A stretch of DNA of 64,000 bases from Cyclobacteriaceae bacterium (GCA_016787665.1 JAEUUC010000013.1:409365-473364); one strand, 5' to 3'; positions 8,518-17,338 are shown, numbered from the stretch's first letter. Numbers and translations are program-made. Notes: a model not told the origin generated them from the letters alone.

Positions 8518-9073
8518 CGTACTTCACCTTAAGATTAAACTGTTTGCGCAATTTGTCCAGTGCGCGATAGGTCCGCATTTTAGCTCCGCTCTCCGTCATT
8601 TCCAGAATGAAGGCAATTTCTTTAAAGTCTTTGTCTTCAAAAAACCGAAGTTCCAATACTTGCAGCATGTCGGTGGGCAGATCTTTCATATAATTGAGAA
8701 GGCGCTGAATCAAATCTTCGTCCCACCCGTCATCGGTGCGCTCGGCCAGTTCTTTAACCTTGGCTTCTTCGAGGCTGAACACGCGCTTGCCCTTTGTTTT
8801 CCGGTAGTGCTTGTTTACTTCGTTAGTGGCAATGCGATATAACCAGGCCGAAAAGGGGAGGCCGCGAAATTCGTATCGGGGCAGATGGTTGAGCGCGTTG
8901 ACGAACGTTTGCGAACACAGGTCGCCCGCCAGCTCTTCGTCATCCACCTGGCGCAATACGAAGTAGAAAATGCGGTCGAAATACTTTTCATAGAGCGCGC
9001 CAAACTCACGGGCATCTTTCCGGGCACGCTCCAGAATTAAGAGTTCCTCGCGAATTTCTGCCTCCGACATCAT
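8510..9073 (-). CDS. RNA polymerase sigma factor, ECF/sigma-70 family
   Basis: The protein has 187 aa. Region 2 is clear (FGALYEKYFDRIFYFVLRQV, then DLCSQTFVNALNHLPRYEF and PFSAWLYRIATNEVNKHYR). Region 4 carries LPTDMLQVLELRFFEDKDFKEIAFILEMTESGAKMRTYRALDKLR in pieces. This matches group IV sigma factors. It is divergent from the ABC permease at 9205 and heads the cluster sigma / small TM protein / TonB. The ATG start is preceded by a second in-frame ATG, so the exact start may shift by one codon. Confidence 0.9.
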   Translation of the reverse strand: MMSEAEIREELLILERARKDAREFGALYEKYFDRIFYFVLRQVDDEELAGDLCSQTFVNALNHLPRYEFRGLPFSAWLYRIATNEVNKHYRKTKGKRVFSLEEAKVKELAERTDDGWDEDLIQRLLNYMKDLPTDMLQVLELRFFEDKDFKEIAFILEMTESGAKMRTYRALDKLRKQFNLKVKYDE

Positions 9074-9204
9074 TTGTCAATATAAGGACGGGAGGCTAAA
9101 AAAGTCACAATTGGCTGCCCGATCGAAACTTTTTATTCTCCGCCCGCATCATTTACCTAACTCTTCTGCTTCAAATCCGTTCAGAAAACGATAAACCCGC
9201 TGTC

Positions 9205-11595
9205 ATGCTCCGCAACCTCATCCTCATTGCCCTACGCAACATCCGAAAGGAAAAGGCCTACAGCCTCCTCAACATCACCGGCCTTACGGTGGGTATCACG
9301 TGCAGCCTTTTCCTGATGCTGTACATTTTCGATGAGATCAGTTACGACCGGTACCACACCCAGGCCGAGAATATCTACCGCATTGTGTCCAATATCAAAG
9401 AGCCGGACAATGCCTTTACCTGGGCCGTAGCGCAGGTGCCGCTGGCAGATGAACTTCGCGACAATTACCCCGAAGTGAAGAACGTAGTCCGGTTTATTCA
9501 GATGAGTCCGAATACGTACAAGCGCGAGGACAAAGAACTCCCCAATGAGGATTTTTACATGGCTGACTCCACCGTGTTTGACATGTTCACCTACCCCTTC
9601 GTGGCAGGGGACCCCAACACGGCACTGGACTTACCCTTTTCCATTGTGCTCACGGAATCCATCGCGAAAAAATATTTCGCCAACGTTACGGAGGGCATCG
9701 GGCAAACGCTCACCAACCAGCAAGGCGAACTGTTCAAAATTACAGGCGTGATGAAGGACGTTCCGCTGAACTCGCACTTCCGCTTCAACGCCCTGATCTC
9801 GCGCAACACGCGGCCGCAATTTACGGGCAGTTGGGGGGGCTTTGGCGTGTACACCTATATTCAATTGCCTCCGGGGTATGACCTGACCAAGATGGATGCC
9901 AGCCTCGAAAAGGTAGTGAAAGAGAAAGTGAACCCGGTATTTGAGCAGGTGGGAATCAAGGTTCAGTACGAACTGCAACGCATTACCGACATCCACCTGA
10001 AATCAAAAATTCAGGATGAAGCGGAGGCGGGTGGCGATATGTCGTACATCTACATTTTTTCGGCTGTTGCGATTTTTATGCTGGTAATCGCCTGCATCAA
10101 TTACATGAACCTGGCCACGGCCCGTTCGGCCAACCGCGCCAAGGAAGTGGGCATTCGCAAAGTGATGGGCAGCCAGCGCCAACAACTGGTGTTCCAGTTT
10201 GTCACCGAGTCGGTGGTGATGACGCTGATAGCCGTCACCATCAGCCTCGCCCTCGTCTTTGTGCTGCTGCCTTCGTTTAATTTGCTCGCCAACAAGGCGC
10301 TGCAGTTTTCCTCGCTGCTGCAAACCCAGGTGCTGCTCGGGCTTGGGCTCATCGTGCTCATCACGGGCCTGGCGGGGGGCAGCTATCCCGCCTTTTATCT
10401 CTCGGGCTTTAATCCCGTGAATGTGCTCAAAGGCAAGTTGGCCGCGCGGGGTGGCAATGTGTGGCTGCGCAAGTCGCTGGTGGTCGTTCAGTTTACGCTC
10501 AGCATCTTCATGCTCATCAGCACGCTGGTGGTGTTCGATCAGTTGAAATTTCTGCGCAACAAGGATCTGGGTTTCGACAAGCAGCAAGTGGTGCGGTTGG
10601 ATGTTTCGTCCCGCAATCGCCAGCAGTCCGCCTCCGTGCTGATGGATAAGCTGCGGCAAAGTGCGGCCGTAGAGCGCGTGGGGCAGGGCGACTCCAGCCC
10701 CGGGCAGGGTGTGGGCAAGCTGTTGTTCCAGGTGGAAGATAACGAAGGCAAGCTGGTGGATCGCGGGGTGGATGTGTTTGGCGTGGATCAGGACTTCGTC
10801 ACCGCGCTGGGCATGAAAGTGGTGAAAGGCCGCGACTTTTCACGCGATGTCGCGTCCGATACCATTGCGGCTGTCATTGTCAACGAGGCGATGGTGAAAC
10901 GCATGGCATGGGATGAACCGTTGGGCAAACGCTTCGTTTTGGGTACGCAACAAGGCCCGCAGGAGCGCAAAGTGGTGGGCGTCATTCAGGATTACCACCA
11001 GAATTCACTGTACGATGCCATCGAACCGATCATGATCCTGATCGGGCAGCAATTCAACTACGCGTTTGTAAAAACGAAAGGCGGAGATATCCGGCAGTCA
11101 CTGGCTGCCGTGGAAAAAATCTGGAAAGAGGTATATCCGAACGAACCGTTCGATTACCAGTTCCTGGATGAGGACTTCAACTCGCAATACCAGGGCGATG
11201 AAAAACGCAGCCGCATCTTCACGCTGTTTTCCGGGCTCACCATTTTTATTGCCTGCCTCGGGCTGTTGGGTTTAGCCGCGTTCACCACCGAGCAACGCAC
11301 CAAGGAAATTGGCGTGCGCAAAGTGATAGGCGCCAGCGTAGGTGGCCTCGTGCGACTGGTGTCGAAAGAGTACTTTGCCCTGGTGGCCATCGGGTTGGTG
11401 CTGGCCATTCCGCTGGCGTGGTACTTTACCGAAAACTGGCTGCAGAACTTTGCCTACCGCATCGATATGAAAGGGGAGTGGCCCATGCTGCTCGTTTCCG
11501 CTGCAATGGCGTTTGTGGTGACGGCCCTTACTGTGGGCTTTCACGTGGTGAAGGCAGCTATGAGCAATCCGGTGAAGTCGTTGCGGACGGAGTAG
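9205..11595 (+). CDS. ABC transporter permease (MacB_PCD plus two FtsX domains)
   Basis: The protein has 796 aa. N-terminal TM (LNITGLTVGITCSLFLMLYI), a ~250-residue periplasmic MacB core domain, FtsX domain one with RSANRAKEVGIRKVMGSQ near residue 310, a second TM and periplasmic domain, and FtsX domain two with EQRTKEIGVRKVIGAS near residue 695. This is the full-length Bacteroidota type, twice the size of a simple MacB half. Such permeases work with a LolD-like ATPase in mechanotransmission or efflux. No ATPase is adjacent; the nearest is at 45257. Confidence 0.85.
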   Translation: MLRNLILIALRNIRKEKAYSLLNITGLTVGITCSLFLMLYIFDEISYDRYHTQAENIYRIVSNIKEPDNAFTWAVAQVPLADELRDNYPEVKNVVRFIQMSPNTYKREDKELPNEDFYMADSTVFDMFTYPFVAGDPNTALDLPFSIVLTESIAKKYFANVTEGIGQTLTNQQGELFKITGVMKDVPLNSHFRFNALISRNTRPQFTGSWGGFGVYTYIQLPPGYDLTKMDASLEKVVKEKVNPVFEQVGIKVQYELQRITDIHLKSKIQDEAEAGGDMSYIYIFSAVAIFMLVIACINYMNLATARSANRAKEVGIRKVMGSQRQQLVFQFVTESVVMTLIAVTISLALVFVLLPSFNLLANKALQFSSLLQTQVLLGLGLIVLITGLAGGSYPAFYLSGFNPVNVLKGKLAARGGNVWLRKSLVVVQFTLSIFMLISTLVVFDQLKFLRNKDLGFDKQQVVRLDVSSRNRQQSASVLMDKLRQSAAVERVGQGDSSPGQGVGKLLFQVEDNEGKLVDRGVDVFGVDQDFVTALGMKVVKGRDFSRDVASDTIAAVIVNEAMVKRMAWDEPLGKRFVLGTQQGPQERKVVGVIQDYHQNSLYDAIEPIMILIGQQFNYAFVKTKGGDIRQSLAAVEKIWKEVYPNEPFDYQFLDEDFNSQYQGDEKRSRIFTLFSGLTIFIACLGLLGLAAFTTEQRTKEIGVRKVIGASVGGLVRLVSKEYFALVAIGLVLAIPLAWYFTENWLQNFAYRIDMKGEWPMLLVSAAMAFVVTALTVGFHVVKAAMSNPVKSLRTE

Positions 11596-11618
11596 AGGAA
11601 TTTAATGGATATACAAGG

Positions 11619-11761
11619 TTATGCCTTTTTCTTGCCGGACCGCGTGTCGAAGAAATTCAAAAGGATAACTTGGGTTGTTCTCCCCAATTAGTTTGAAGAT
11701 ACTCGATAATTTCCTGGTATCGCTGCAGCGCCCGCTTGGTCCAAACTATCTTGTCAACCAT
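11619..11761 (-). pseudogene. Broken ParE/RelE-type toxin
   Basis: On the minus strand an ATG at 11761, overlapping the antitoxin stop by 16 bp, opens a frame reading MVDKIVWTKRALQRYQEI followed by IEYLQTNWGEQ, typical of the first 30 residues of ParE/RelE toxins. It stops after 34 codons (stop at 11657). A shifted frame continues NFFDTRSGKKKA, which is what the family has next, and then also stops at 11619. Full-length toxins have ~95 aa. The gene looks frameshifted and truncated, so the toxin is probably inactive. Confidence 0.65.
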
Positions 11762-11985
11762 GACTCGTGCATTTTTCGCACCTCCTCATGACTGATGGTG
11801 TTTTCGGGCTTAAAACTTTCTTCGTAGGAAAGGAGAAGGTCAGCGCGTTGATCGTCTGTCAAGGAGTTCCAAAGTTGACCGTCAGGGGCATTGCTAAGCC
11901 GTTTTACCAGATCGTAGTACGACTGCAACCGCTCCTCGTCCTTTATTTGATCGATCAACAAATGAAAAGCTTCCTTGGTTTTCAT
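11746..11985 (-). CDS. Antitoxin-like small protein of a decayed toxin-antitoxin pair
   Basis: The protein has 79 aa. The start was chosen at MKTKEAFHLLIDQI; the longer frame adds out-of-context residues. It is helical and acidic (LTDDQRADLLLSYEESFKPE) and ends HEEVRKMHESWLTR, the layout of the short antitoxins found in front of ParE/RelE toxins in Bacteroidota. The toxin frame overlaps its last 16 bp, the usual TA arrangement. With the toxin broken, this may be a survivor or an anti-addiction remnant. Confidence 0.65.
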   Translation of the reverse strand: MKTKEAFHLLIDQIKDEERLQSYYDLVKRLSNAPDGQLWNSLTDDQRADLLLSYEESFKPENTISHEEVRKMHESWLTR

Positions 11986-12119
11986 GTGACGAATGTAGGA
12001 AATTCTCCGCGCAATTGCATTTGCATGCTCTACCGCAAAGTTTCGCAGAAAATGCGCAAACGTCACCAGGCATCTTAGTGTGGCTTCGTGCTCCTTTGTG
12101 CGCTTGGTGTATTGAATTT

Positions 12120-12920
12120 CTACAAATTCAAACTCCGTTGCCGCACGGCTTCAAATATCACCACGGCTGCCGCGGTGGACACATTCATCGAATCGATTTT
12201 CCCCCGCATGGGTATGATGATGTGATGTTGGGAGTTTTTCACCCACACGTCCGACAGCCCCGTGGCCTCGGTGCCCATTACCATGGCGCTAGGGCCCGTG
12301 TAGTTTTCCTGGTGATAGACCCGTGAGCCTTTCAGGTAGGTGGTAAAAATATTGATGTTGTTTTTCTTCAGCCACGTCAGCGTCTCCTCCGAAGTGGCCG
12401 AGGCCACCGGTACGGTAAAAAGCGTACCCACACTGGAGCGAATGACGTTGGGGTTGTAAAAATCCGTCTGCGGGTCGCAGATGATCACGGCATCCAGCGC
12501 AGCCGCATCGGCCGTGCGCAGCAAAGCGCCCAGGTTGCCGGGCTTCTCTACGGCCTCCACCACCAGCAGCAGCGGGTTGGCGCTGAGTTTGATGTCGCGC
12601 AGGTGGTGCGTTTTCATTTGTGCCACGGCCACCACACCACCGGAGTTTTCGCGCACAGCAATCTTGTCGAACACCTCGCGCGTAACGGGTATCACCAGCT
12701 TGTTCTGTTGCAGCGCTCCCGGCAATTGCTGCAGCGAAATCAGCTCCTCGCAGTAGAATAAGTTGCCGATGACATAGCCGGCTTCGAGGGCCCATTGAAT
12801 TTCGCGCAAGCCTTCAATCACAAACAATTGCTGCTTCCTGCGCTCGCGGGGTTTCTCCAACGCCAGCAGACTCTTAATCTTTGGGTTTTGGGTACTGGCG
12901 ATGACCGTGCCGGGTTTCAT
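12120..12920 (-). CDS. TrmH/SpoU-family RNA 2'-O-methyltransferase
   Basis: The protein has 266 aa. An N-terminal L30e-like substrate-binding domain (ASTQNPKIKSLLALEKPRER, LFVIEGLREIQWAL) is followed by the knotted SPOUT domain. All three SpoU motifs are visible: EKPGNLGALLRTADAA, MGTEATGLSD, and IPMRGKIDSMNVSTAAAV. The enzyme transfers a methyl group from SAM to a ribose 2'-OH of rRNA or tRNA. RlmB-like 23S activity is the closest guess. It is a single minus-strand gene whose neighbours are unrelated. Confidence 0.85.
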   Translation of the reverse strand: MKPGTVIASTQNPKIKSLLALEKPRERRKQQLFVIEGLREIQWALEAGYVIGNLFYCEELISLQQLPGALQQNKLVIPVTREVFDKIAVRENSGGVVAVAQMKTHHLRDIKLSANPLLLVVEAVEKPGNLGALLRTADAAALDAVIICDPQTDFYNPNVIRSSVGTLFTVPVASATSEETLTWLKKNNINIFTTYLKGSRVYHQENYTGPSAMVMGTEATGLSDVWVKNSQHHIIIPMRGKIDSMNVSTAAAVVIFEAVRQRSLNL

Positions 12921-13536
12921 GCGGAAAATTTACCTCCTTTAAGGCAAACCGAAGCAAATTTTATCTGCCATTTTGAAACCCATCTCGAAAATCATGTTGT
13001 TAATCCCGGCTCCCGCCCGTGCGGGATGCCACGATCCCCTTCGGTTTACTCCGAACGCGATCATGCTGCTTCTCCTGATAACCCCAATGGTCAACCTGAG
13101 CGTGTCCCTGCCTGCGGTGGCGCTTTGGCAGACAGGGAAGGCGATTTAACAACAGTCAGGTTTCGACTTGCTTAACCTGACAGGCTGATTGGTTTAATGC
13201 CTTGTGACTTCGTGTCTCTGTGGCAAAAGATTACGGCCACCAAGGCACAAAGAACTAACGAAGGCAAAGTGCCAATTTTCGACCAACATCCAGTATTGAG
13301 AACCAGCGTCCCGCATAGGCGTGAGCTGAGATTGGGACTAAACCTGTTTGCCCGAGTCGGACTCAGACTGACAGGTGATCCGTTGTTAATGTTTCGTTAC
13401 CTTGTGACTTCGTGTCTTTATGGTAAAAGATTATGGTCACCAAGGCACTAAGGCACAAAGAACTCACGAAGGCAAAGTGCCAATTTTCGACCAACATCCA
13501 GCATCTAGCATCTAGTATGCAGCATCCCATTTCGAA
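12921..13536. other. Gene-free 616-bp stretch with repeats
   Basis: No convincing coding frame. It holds low-complexity, hairpin-rich text (for example CCCGCCCGTGCGGG-like pairing near 13010-13025) and the 100-bp direct repeat pair described separately. Nothing resembles an RNA gene. Confidence 0.6.
13194..13505. repeat. Direct repeat pair of about 100 bp
   Basis: Two imperfect copies, about 13198-13290 and 13401-13505. Both begin CCTTGTGACTTCGTGTCT, continue through an AAAAGATTA core and CACCAAGGCAC, and end AATTTTCGACCAACATCCAG. The second copy has a small extra CACTAAGG. They are about 203 bp apart with no gene between. This looks like a dispersed intergenic repeat family rather than a transposon, since no terminal inverted repeats are seen. 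Confidence 0.75.
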
Positions 13537-14460
13537 TTGTTAATTTTGGACTTTGACTTTTCAGCCTTGAATTTTCCCCAACTCGAACTGCGGCCTCCCG
13601 CCTCGTGGCGCGACTATGAACTGCTCGACTCCGGTGAGTTCGAAAAGCTGGAGCGTTTCGGGCCGTACGTGCTCATTCGCCCCGAGCCGCAGGCCATCTG
13701 GCAACGCACGCTGCCCGACTGGAAGAAGCGGGCCCACGCGCACTTCACCCGCGAGCAGCAGGACAAGTTTCGCTTTACCGATGACGTGAAGGGCGGCTGG
13801 AAGCGTCTTAAAGAAATGCCCGAAAGCTGGAACATCAGCTACCGCTATAGCGACCTTAACCTGAACCTGCGCCTGGCGCTCACCGGCTTTGGCCACGTGG
13901 GCATCTTCCCCGAGCAGGGCGACAACTGGAATTTTATTTACGATACGCTGCGCGCGTGGAAAGTAACACAGCCGCGCGTGCTCAATTTGTTTGCCTACAC
14001 CGGGGCGGCCTCCGTGGTGGCGCGCACCGCGGGGGCCGAGGTCACGCATTGCGATGCCTCGCGCCCCGGCCTCAACTGGGCCAACCAAAACATGCAGCTC
14101 AACGGCCTGCAGGACATCCGCTGGGTGTACGAAGATGCGCTCAAGTTTGTGAAGCGCGAAGTCAAGCGAGGTAATCGCTACCACGGCATCATCATGGATC
14201 CGCCCCCGTACGGCCGCGGCCCCGATGGCGAAAAGTGGACGTTGCAAGAGAAACTGGACGAACTGGTGGGCCTGTCTGCGCAGTTGCTGCACCCCGAGTC
14301 ACGCTTTTTTATTCTCAGCCTCTATGCCGTGGGCCTCAGTGCCGTGGTGGGCGCCAATGTGGTGGGCACGCACTTCCCCCAGGCCCGGCTCGAGCTGGGC
14401 GAGTTTTACCTGCCCGGTCCGCGCCCGCTGCCCATGGGCACGTTTGTGCGGTTTACATGA
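13537..14460 (+). CDS. Class I SAM-dependent methyltransferase, RlmI/RlmK-like
   Basis: The protein has 307 aa. An N-terminal strand-rich segment is followed by the Rossmann core: VLNLFAYTGAASVVA (SAM motif I, ~residue 148), VTHCDASRPGLNWANQN (motif II) and IIMDPPPYGRGPDGEKW (the DPPxxG/F catalytic motif, ~residue 218). The layout matches the rRNA large-subunit methyltransferases RlmI and RlmK, but without their PUA domain. The only usable start after an in-frame stop at 13513 is TTG at 13537. The target base is not determinable. Confidence 0.75.
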   Translation: MLILDFDFSALNFPQLELRPPASWRDYELLDSGEFEKLERFGPYVLIRPEPQAIWQRTLPDWKKRAHAHFTREQQDKFRFTDDVKGGWKRLKEMPESWNISYRYSDLNLNLRLALTGFGHVGIFPEQGDNWNFIYDTLRAWKVTQPRVLNLFAYTGAASVVARTAGAEVTHCDASRPGLNWANQNMQLNGLQDIRWVYEDALKFVKREVKRGNRYHGIIMDPPPYGRGPDGEKWTLQEKLDELVGLSAQLLHPESRFFILSLYAVGLSAVVGANVVGTHFPQARLELGEFYLPGPRPLPMGTFVRFT

Positions 14461-14778
14461 TTACACGTCATGCCGGTTCCGATAATTATTGGAATGTTCC
14501 GGCCTGTCCGACCGGATTCATCCGGGCGGACATCTCCTTCGGTATATACCGAAACGGGTCCCGGCACGGGGGCCGGGACGACAGTTTATTTTTTAGCGAT
14601 TTTAGCTTGTTGACTTTTCCCCTGCCAAGTAGTTTTTACGAGCGCTTTAGCATATCCCGATAGCTATCAGGGGGGCGGCTTAATCCGGCCCTCGCTACTC
14701 GCCCTACCTTTGGTATGGCTCACACATGCGCTCGGTCCGGGCCGCGTGGTGTTGAGTCAGGCTGCGAGGGATTTAATG
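14461..14778. other. Gene-free stretch with GC-rich hairpins
   Basis: No coding frame supported. It contains short palindromes such as CCCGATAGCTATCAGGGG (near 14657) and a CCCGGCACGGGGGCCGGG-type hairpin near 14563. No tRNA, riboswitch or mobile element was recognised. Confidence 0.5.
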
Positions 14779-15649
14779 CTATTGGTGTTTATTCGGGATG
14801 CTAAGTTGTTGGTAGGGCGGCAACCAGTAATAGCGGGGAGTTCGGAAACCGGTTTGCATCGGCAACGCTAAACCGCGAATAATTTGAACATATTGTTGCC
14901 GAAAATTAATACTTGTAAATCTCTTAAGGTAGTCAGAGAGCCCCTTAAAGTCCGGGTAGACGGAATATGTATTAATACCAAAGTGCTTGATGAGTAATTT
15001 AATACGATCGATAAGATTTGAAGGAATGTCAATTCGTTCAATTGAATCGTGACTGGTCAATTCCATCTTTTGTTCGTCTGTCCCATGAATGGTAAAAAGT
15101 CCGCGCTGGGCAAAAATTCTGTCATTTGTCCTATTTGGATAAATGGCAATCGGAAGAGTATTTATCTCTACTGTCTTATCGTTACAATAGCTAGCATATG
15201 TTTCAGAGTATTGTCCAAGATCTTCGTCAGGGTTCAATAGTGTTCCTCCTGCTTTGGAGTCTCGGTCATTTAACTTGTATGGGTTAAGAACCCAAATGTG
15301 GGGGTTCTCAACTGTGTTTGAACTCAGAGCGAAGAATAAGGCTGTTCCTATATTTTCAGTCCAATCTAACAACCTTGTTGGAATACCTTCGTGCCTCATT
15401 GCAAAAAGCGCTTCCCAAGAGGACTTGAAAACAACCCTTGGTCCAACCAACGAGCGAAAATCACAATAAAGAATTATTCTCCAATGTCCATAAGTCCTTA
15501 CTAGTTTTGATGTAATCTCGATGAAGTGATGGAAGCAATTCATAATTCCTACGAGAATGTCCCCTAAAGACTGGGTATGGGCAGTCGCTAAACTTTGGTG
15601 ATTCCAAAACCTCACTCACTATTTTGAAGAAGTCATCTATTGTGTCCAT
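14779..15649 (-). pseudogene. FRG-domain protein, frameshifted
   Basis: The N-terminal frame (start 15649) reads VFRGHSRRNYELLPSLHRD, the defining FRG motif, and stops at 15461 after ENNSLL. A second frame takes over at about 15475 with CDFRSLVGPRVVF, then HEGIPTRLLDWTEN and ALFFAL, the second conserved FRG block, and runs to 14779. Together they give a normal ~290-residue FRG protein, so one indel near 15465-15475 separates the halves. FRG proteins are common in defence islands and accessory loci; their activity is poorly known. A sequencing error is possible in place of real decay. Confidence 0.75.
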
Positions 15650-15717
15650 AAGAATTGCTAGCTTCTTTTTGGCATTGCCGGCAATATCTAGTTATCTGAA
15701 TTGCACTATCCCCATAT

Positions 15718-15785
15718 ACCAACCCCAATTTACCAATCAAGCCAATACCCCTGACGCGGAGGGGCGGATTTTTTTTCGTTGTTTA
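15718..15785. repeat. Leader-like repeat, copy upstream of the FRG gene
   Basis: Starts CCAACCCCAATTTACCA, continues through CAATAC and a GGGGCGGATTTTTTTT tract to TTCGTTGTTTAAG. The related copy at 16589-16655 lies upstream of the neighbouring minus-strand gene. Confidence 0.55.
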
Positions 15786-15950
15786 AGCTAAGAAAGGTGG
15801 CGGGGCAGCCCCAGCTAAGACTTATGTGTACTGTTGCCAGCCATTTTGTGAACCGCTGTTGCTATTTTCCATAACTTACGTCTTTCCACGAGGCCAATCC
15901 TGAGAAGGGCGCAAAGATTCGTAAGCTTTTAGGTACGGGGTTGTTCGCAT

Positions 15951-16538
15951 TTAATTGATTCCTTTGCAACGCCCGATGTGATAGAATGTCGGCTTGATAA
16001 CACCTTTTTCAATTGCATAGAGTAAATTGTCTTTAATAATCATTCTCTCTTTAAGCAGATTATGTTGCCCGGATTCAATTGTTAAAAAAAGGGTGTCCCC
16101 GTCCATTTTCCATGATCCTCTCACGTAATTTACATGTGCGAAAAAGCCGATATTAAAATCCTCAAATTCTCCATTTTCACGAAAGTAAAGCGTTGAGGTG
16201 TTCATGGTTCCCTCATAACATGCTCTTATCTTAACCTTACTTTGAAAGGTGTTTTCGTCTGCTTTCAAGCCGTAAAAGCCCGAGAGGATAAAGGCAGTCG
16301 GAATAGTCAAAACAGTCAGGACATTTGCAGGATTTCTCCATTCTGAATTCTTGATAATTCTTGAGATGAGCTTAGCAAACCAAATGGTCACAAAAATGAA
16401 TGTTATGAGTTCTATCGTCCCGGCAACAGATAAAATCATTCCTCCGACTTTGACAAGGAAGAAATATAAATTTGACAATAGAAAAAACACGAACAGCCCA
16501 AGTAATATCTTTAGTCTGAGTCTTGATTGGTTGTCCAT
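15951..16538 (-). CDS. Hypothetical membrane protein
   Basis: The protein has 195 aa from the ATG at 16538 (MDNQSRLRLKI). It has three hydrophobic helices in the first ~110 residues (LLGLFVFFLLSNLYFFLV, a second around ELITFIFVTIWFAKL, a third around TVLTIPTAFILSGFYGL). The extracytoplasmic C-terminal part is of lipocalin/META-like texture (GTMNTSTLYFRENGEFEDFN, GSWKMDGDTLFLTIESG). That motif pattern is seen in small stress or copy-number lipoproteins. No function assigned. The AT-rich composition resembles the cassette genes far to the right, and the neighbourhood is repeat-rich. Confidence 0.6.
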   Translation of the reverse strand: MDNQSRLRLKILLGLFVFFLLSNLYFFLVKVGGMILSVAGTIELITFIFVTIWFAKLISRIIKNSEWRNPANVLTVLTIPTAFILSGFYGLKADENTFQSKVKIRACYEGTMNTSTLYFRENGEFEDFNIGFFAHVNYVRGSWKMDGDTLFLTIESGQHNLLKERMIIKDNLLYAIEKGVIKPTFYHIGRCKGIN

Positions 16539-16588
16539 AAGTTTTGCTCTCTCCGAACATGCCCGGAACATCGGGATCTCGGCTTACT

Positions 16589-16655
16589 AACATCCCCAAT
16601 TTACCACTCGGCTCAATACGCCTTACGCAGAAGGGTGGATTTTTTTGCGTTGTTG
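16589..16655. repeat. Leader-like repeat, second copy
   Basis: Matches 15718-15785 with substitutions: CCCCAATTTACCA, a CTCAATACGCC segment, GGTGGATTTTTTTGCGTTGTT and then a GC-rich hairpin. Each copy sits upstream of a minus-strand accessory gene, which suggests duplication of a promoter-leader unit or the footprint of a small mobile unit. Confidence 0.55.
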
Positions 16656-16862
16656 AAGTCGGGGGGTGCACCCAATAAATGGCTTGTTTTCGGGAAAAGG
16701 AACATTTGCCATTAATCAAACGTTTACAAACGCTTTTAATCGGAAGTAAACGAATACGAAACGAATAGGGCAGGCGGGGCCCCTCACCTTTGCATCGTCA
16801 TCGGCCAACAACCGGTGCCGCTCAAATCGAAAATCAATGTTTAACAATTAAATACTACAATT

Positions 16863-17195
16863 ATGAAAAGTTTAAGAAACAGCGTACAACTGATCGGCAA
16901 CCTCGGCAAAGACCCCGATGTGCGGGAGTTCGGCAACAGCAAGAAGGCCTCGTTCTCCATCGCCACCACGGACACGTACAAGAACGCCAAAGGCGAAAAA
17001 ATCAAAGACACGCAGTGGCACAACGTGGTAATCTGGGGCAGGCTGGCGGGCATTGCTGAAAAGTACCTGAAGAAGGGGCAAAGCGTGGCCGTAGAAGGCA
17101 AGCTGGTGCACCGCATGTACGAGACCAGCAGTGGGGAGAAAAAGTACATCACGGAGATCAACGTGAATGACCTGGTGCTGCTGGGCGGGAAGTAG
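16863..17195 (+). CDS. ssb: Single-stranded DNA-binding protein
   Basis: The protein has 110 aa forming one OB fold: SVQLIGNLGKDPDVREFG, FSIATTDTY, DTQWHNVVIWGRLAGIAEKYLKKG and VAVEGKLVHRMYE are the classic SSB strands and hinge. It binds ssDNA during replication and repair. It stops at LVLLGGK, so it lacks the long disordered linker and acidic DDDLPF-type tip that recruits partner proteins. This is likely a shorter paralogue of the main SSB. A strong terminator follows. Confidence 0.9.
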   Translation: MKSLRNSVQLIGNLGKDPDVREFGNSKKASFSIATTDTYKNAKGEKIKDTQWHNVVIWGRLAGIAEKYLKKGQSVAVEGKLVHRMYETSSGEKKYITEINVNDLVLLGGK

Positions 17196-17216
17196 TCAGC
17201 CGGCTGCTACCAAAAG

Positions 17217-17248
17217 AAAAAGCACCGCCTTGGCGGTGCTTTTTTTCT
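17217..17248 (+). terminator. Rho-independent terminator after ssb
   Basis: A perfect 9-bp stem AGCACCGCC/GGCGGTGCT with a TT loop (17221-17240), preceded by A residues and followed by TTTTTTT. It lies 25 bp after the ssb stop. Confidence 0.9.
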
Positions 17249-17338
17249 TGATGTCAAAATACAAAAAAACAAACCGTATTCTGAGTCCCGCAAGCGAGGA
17301 CGAAGAATCCCCCTTTGCGAAGTTCGCCCTTTCGACCT

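Noticed and set aside
13561..14292. Large minus-strand frame opposite the RlmI-like methyltransferase
   Set aside because: It is the antisense shadow of a clear methyltransferase and has no domain.
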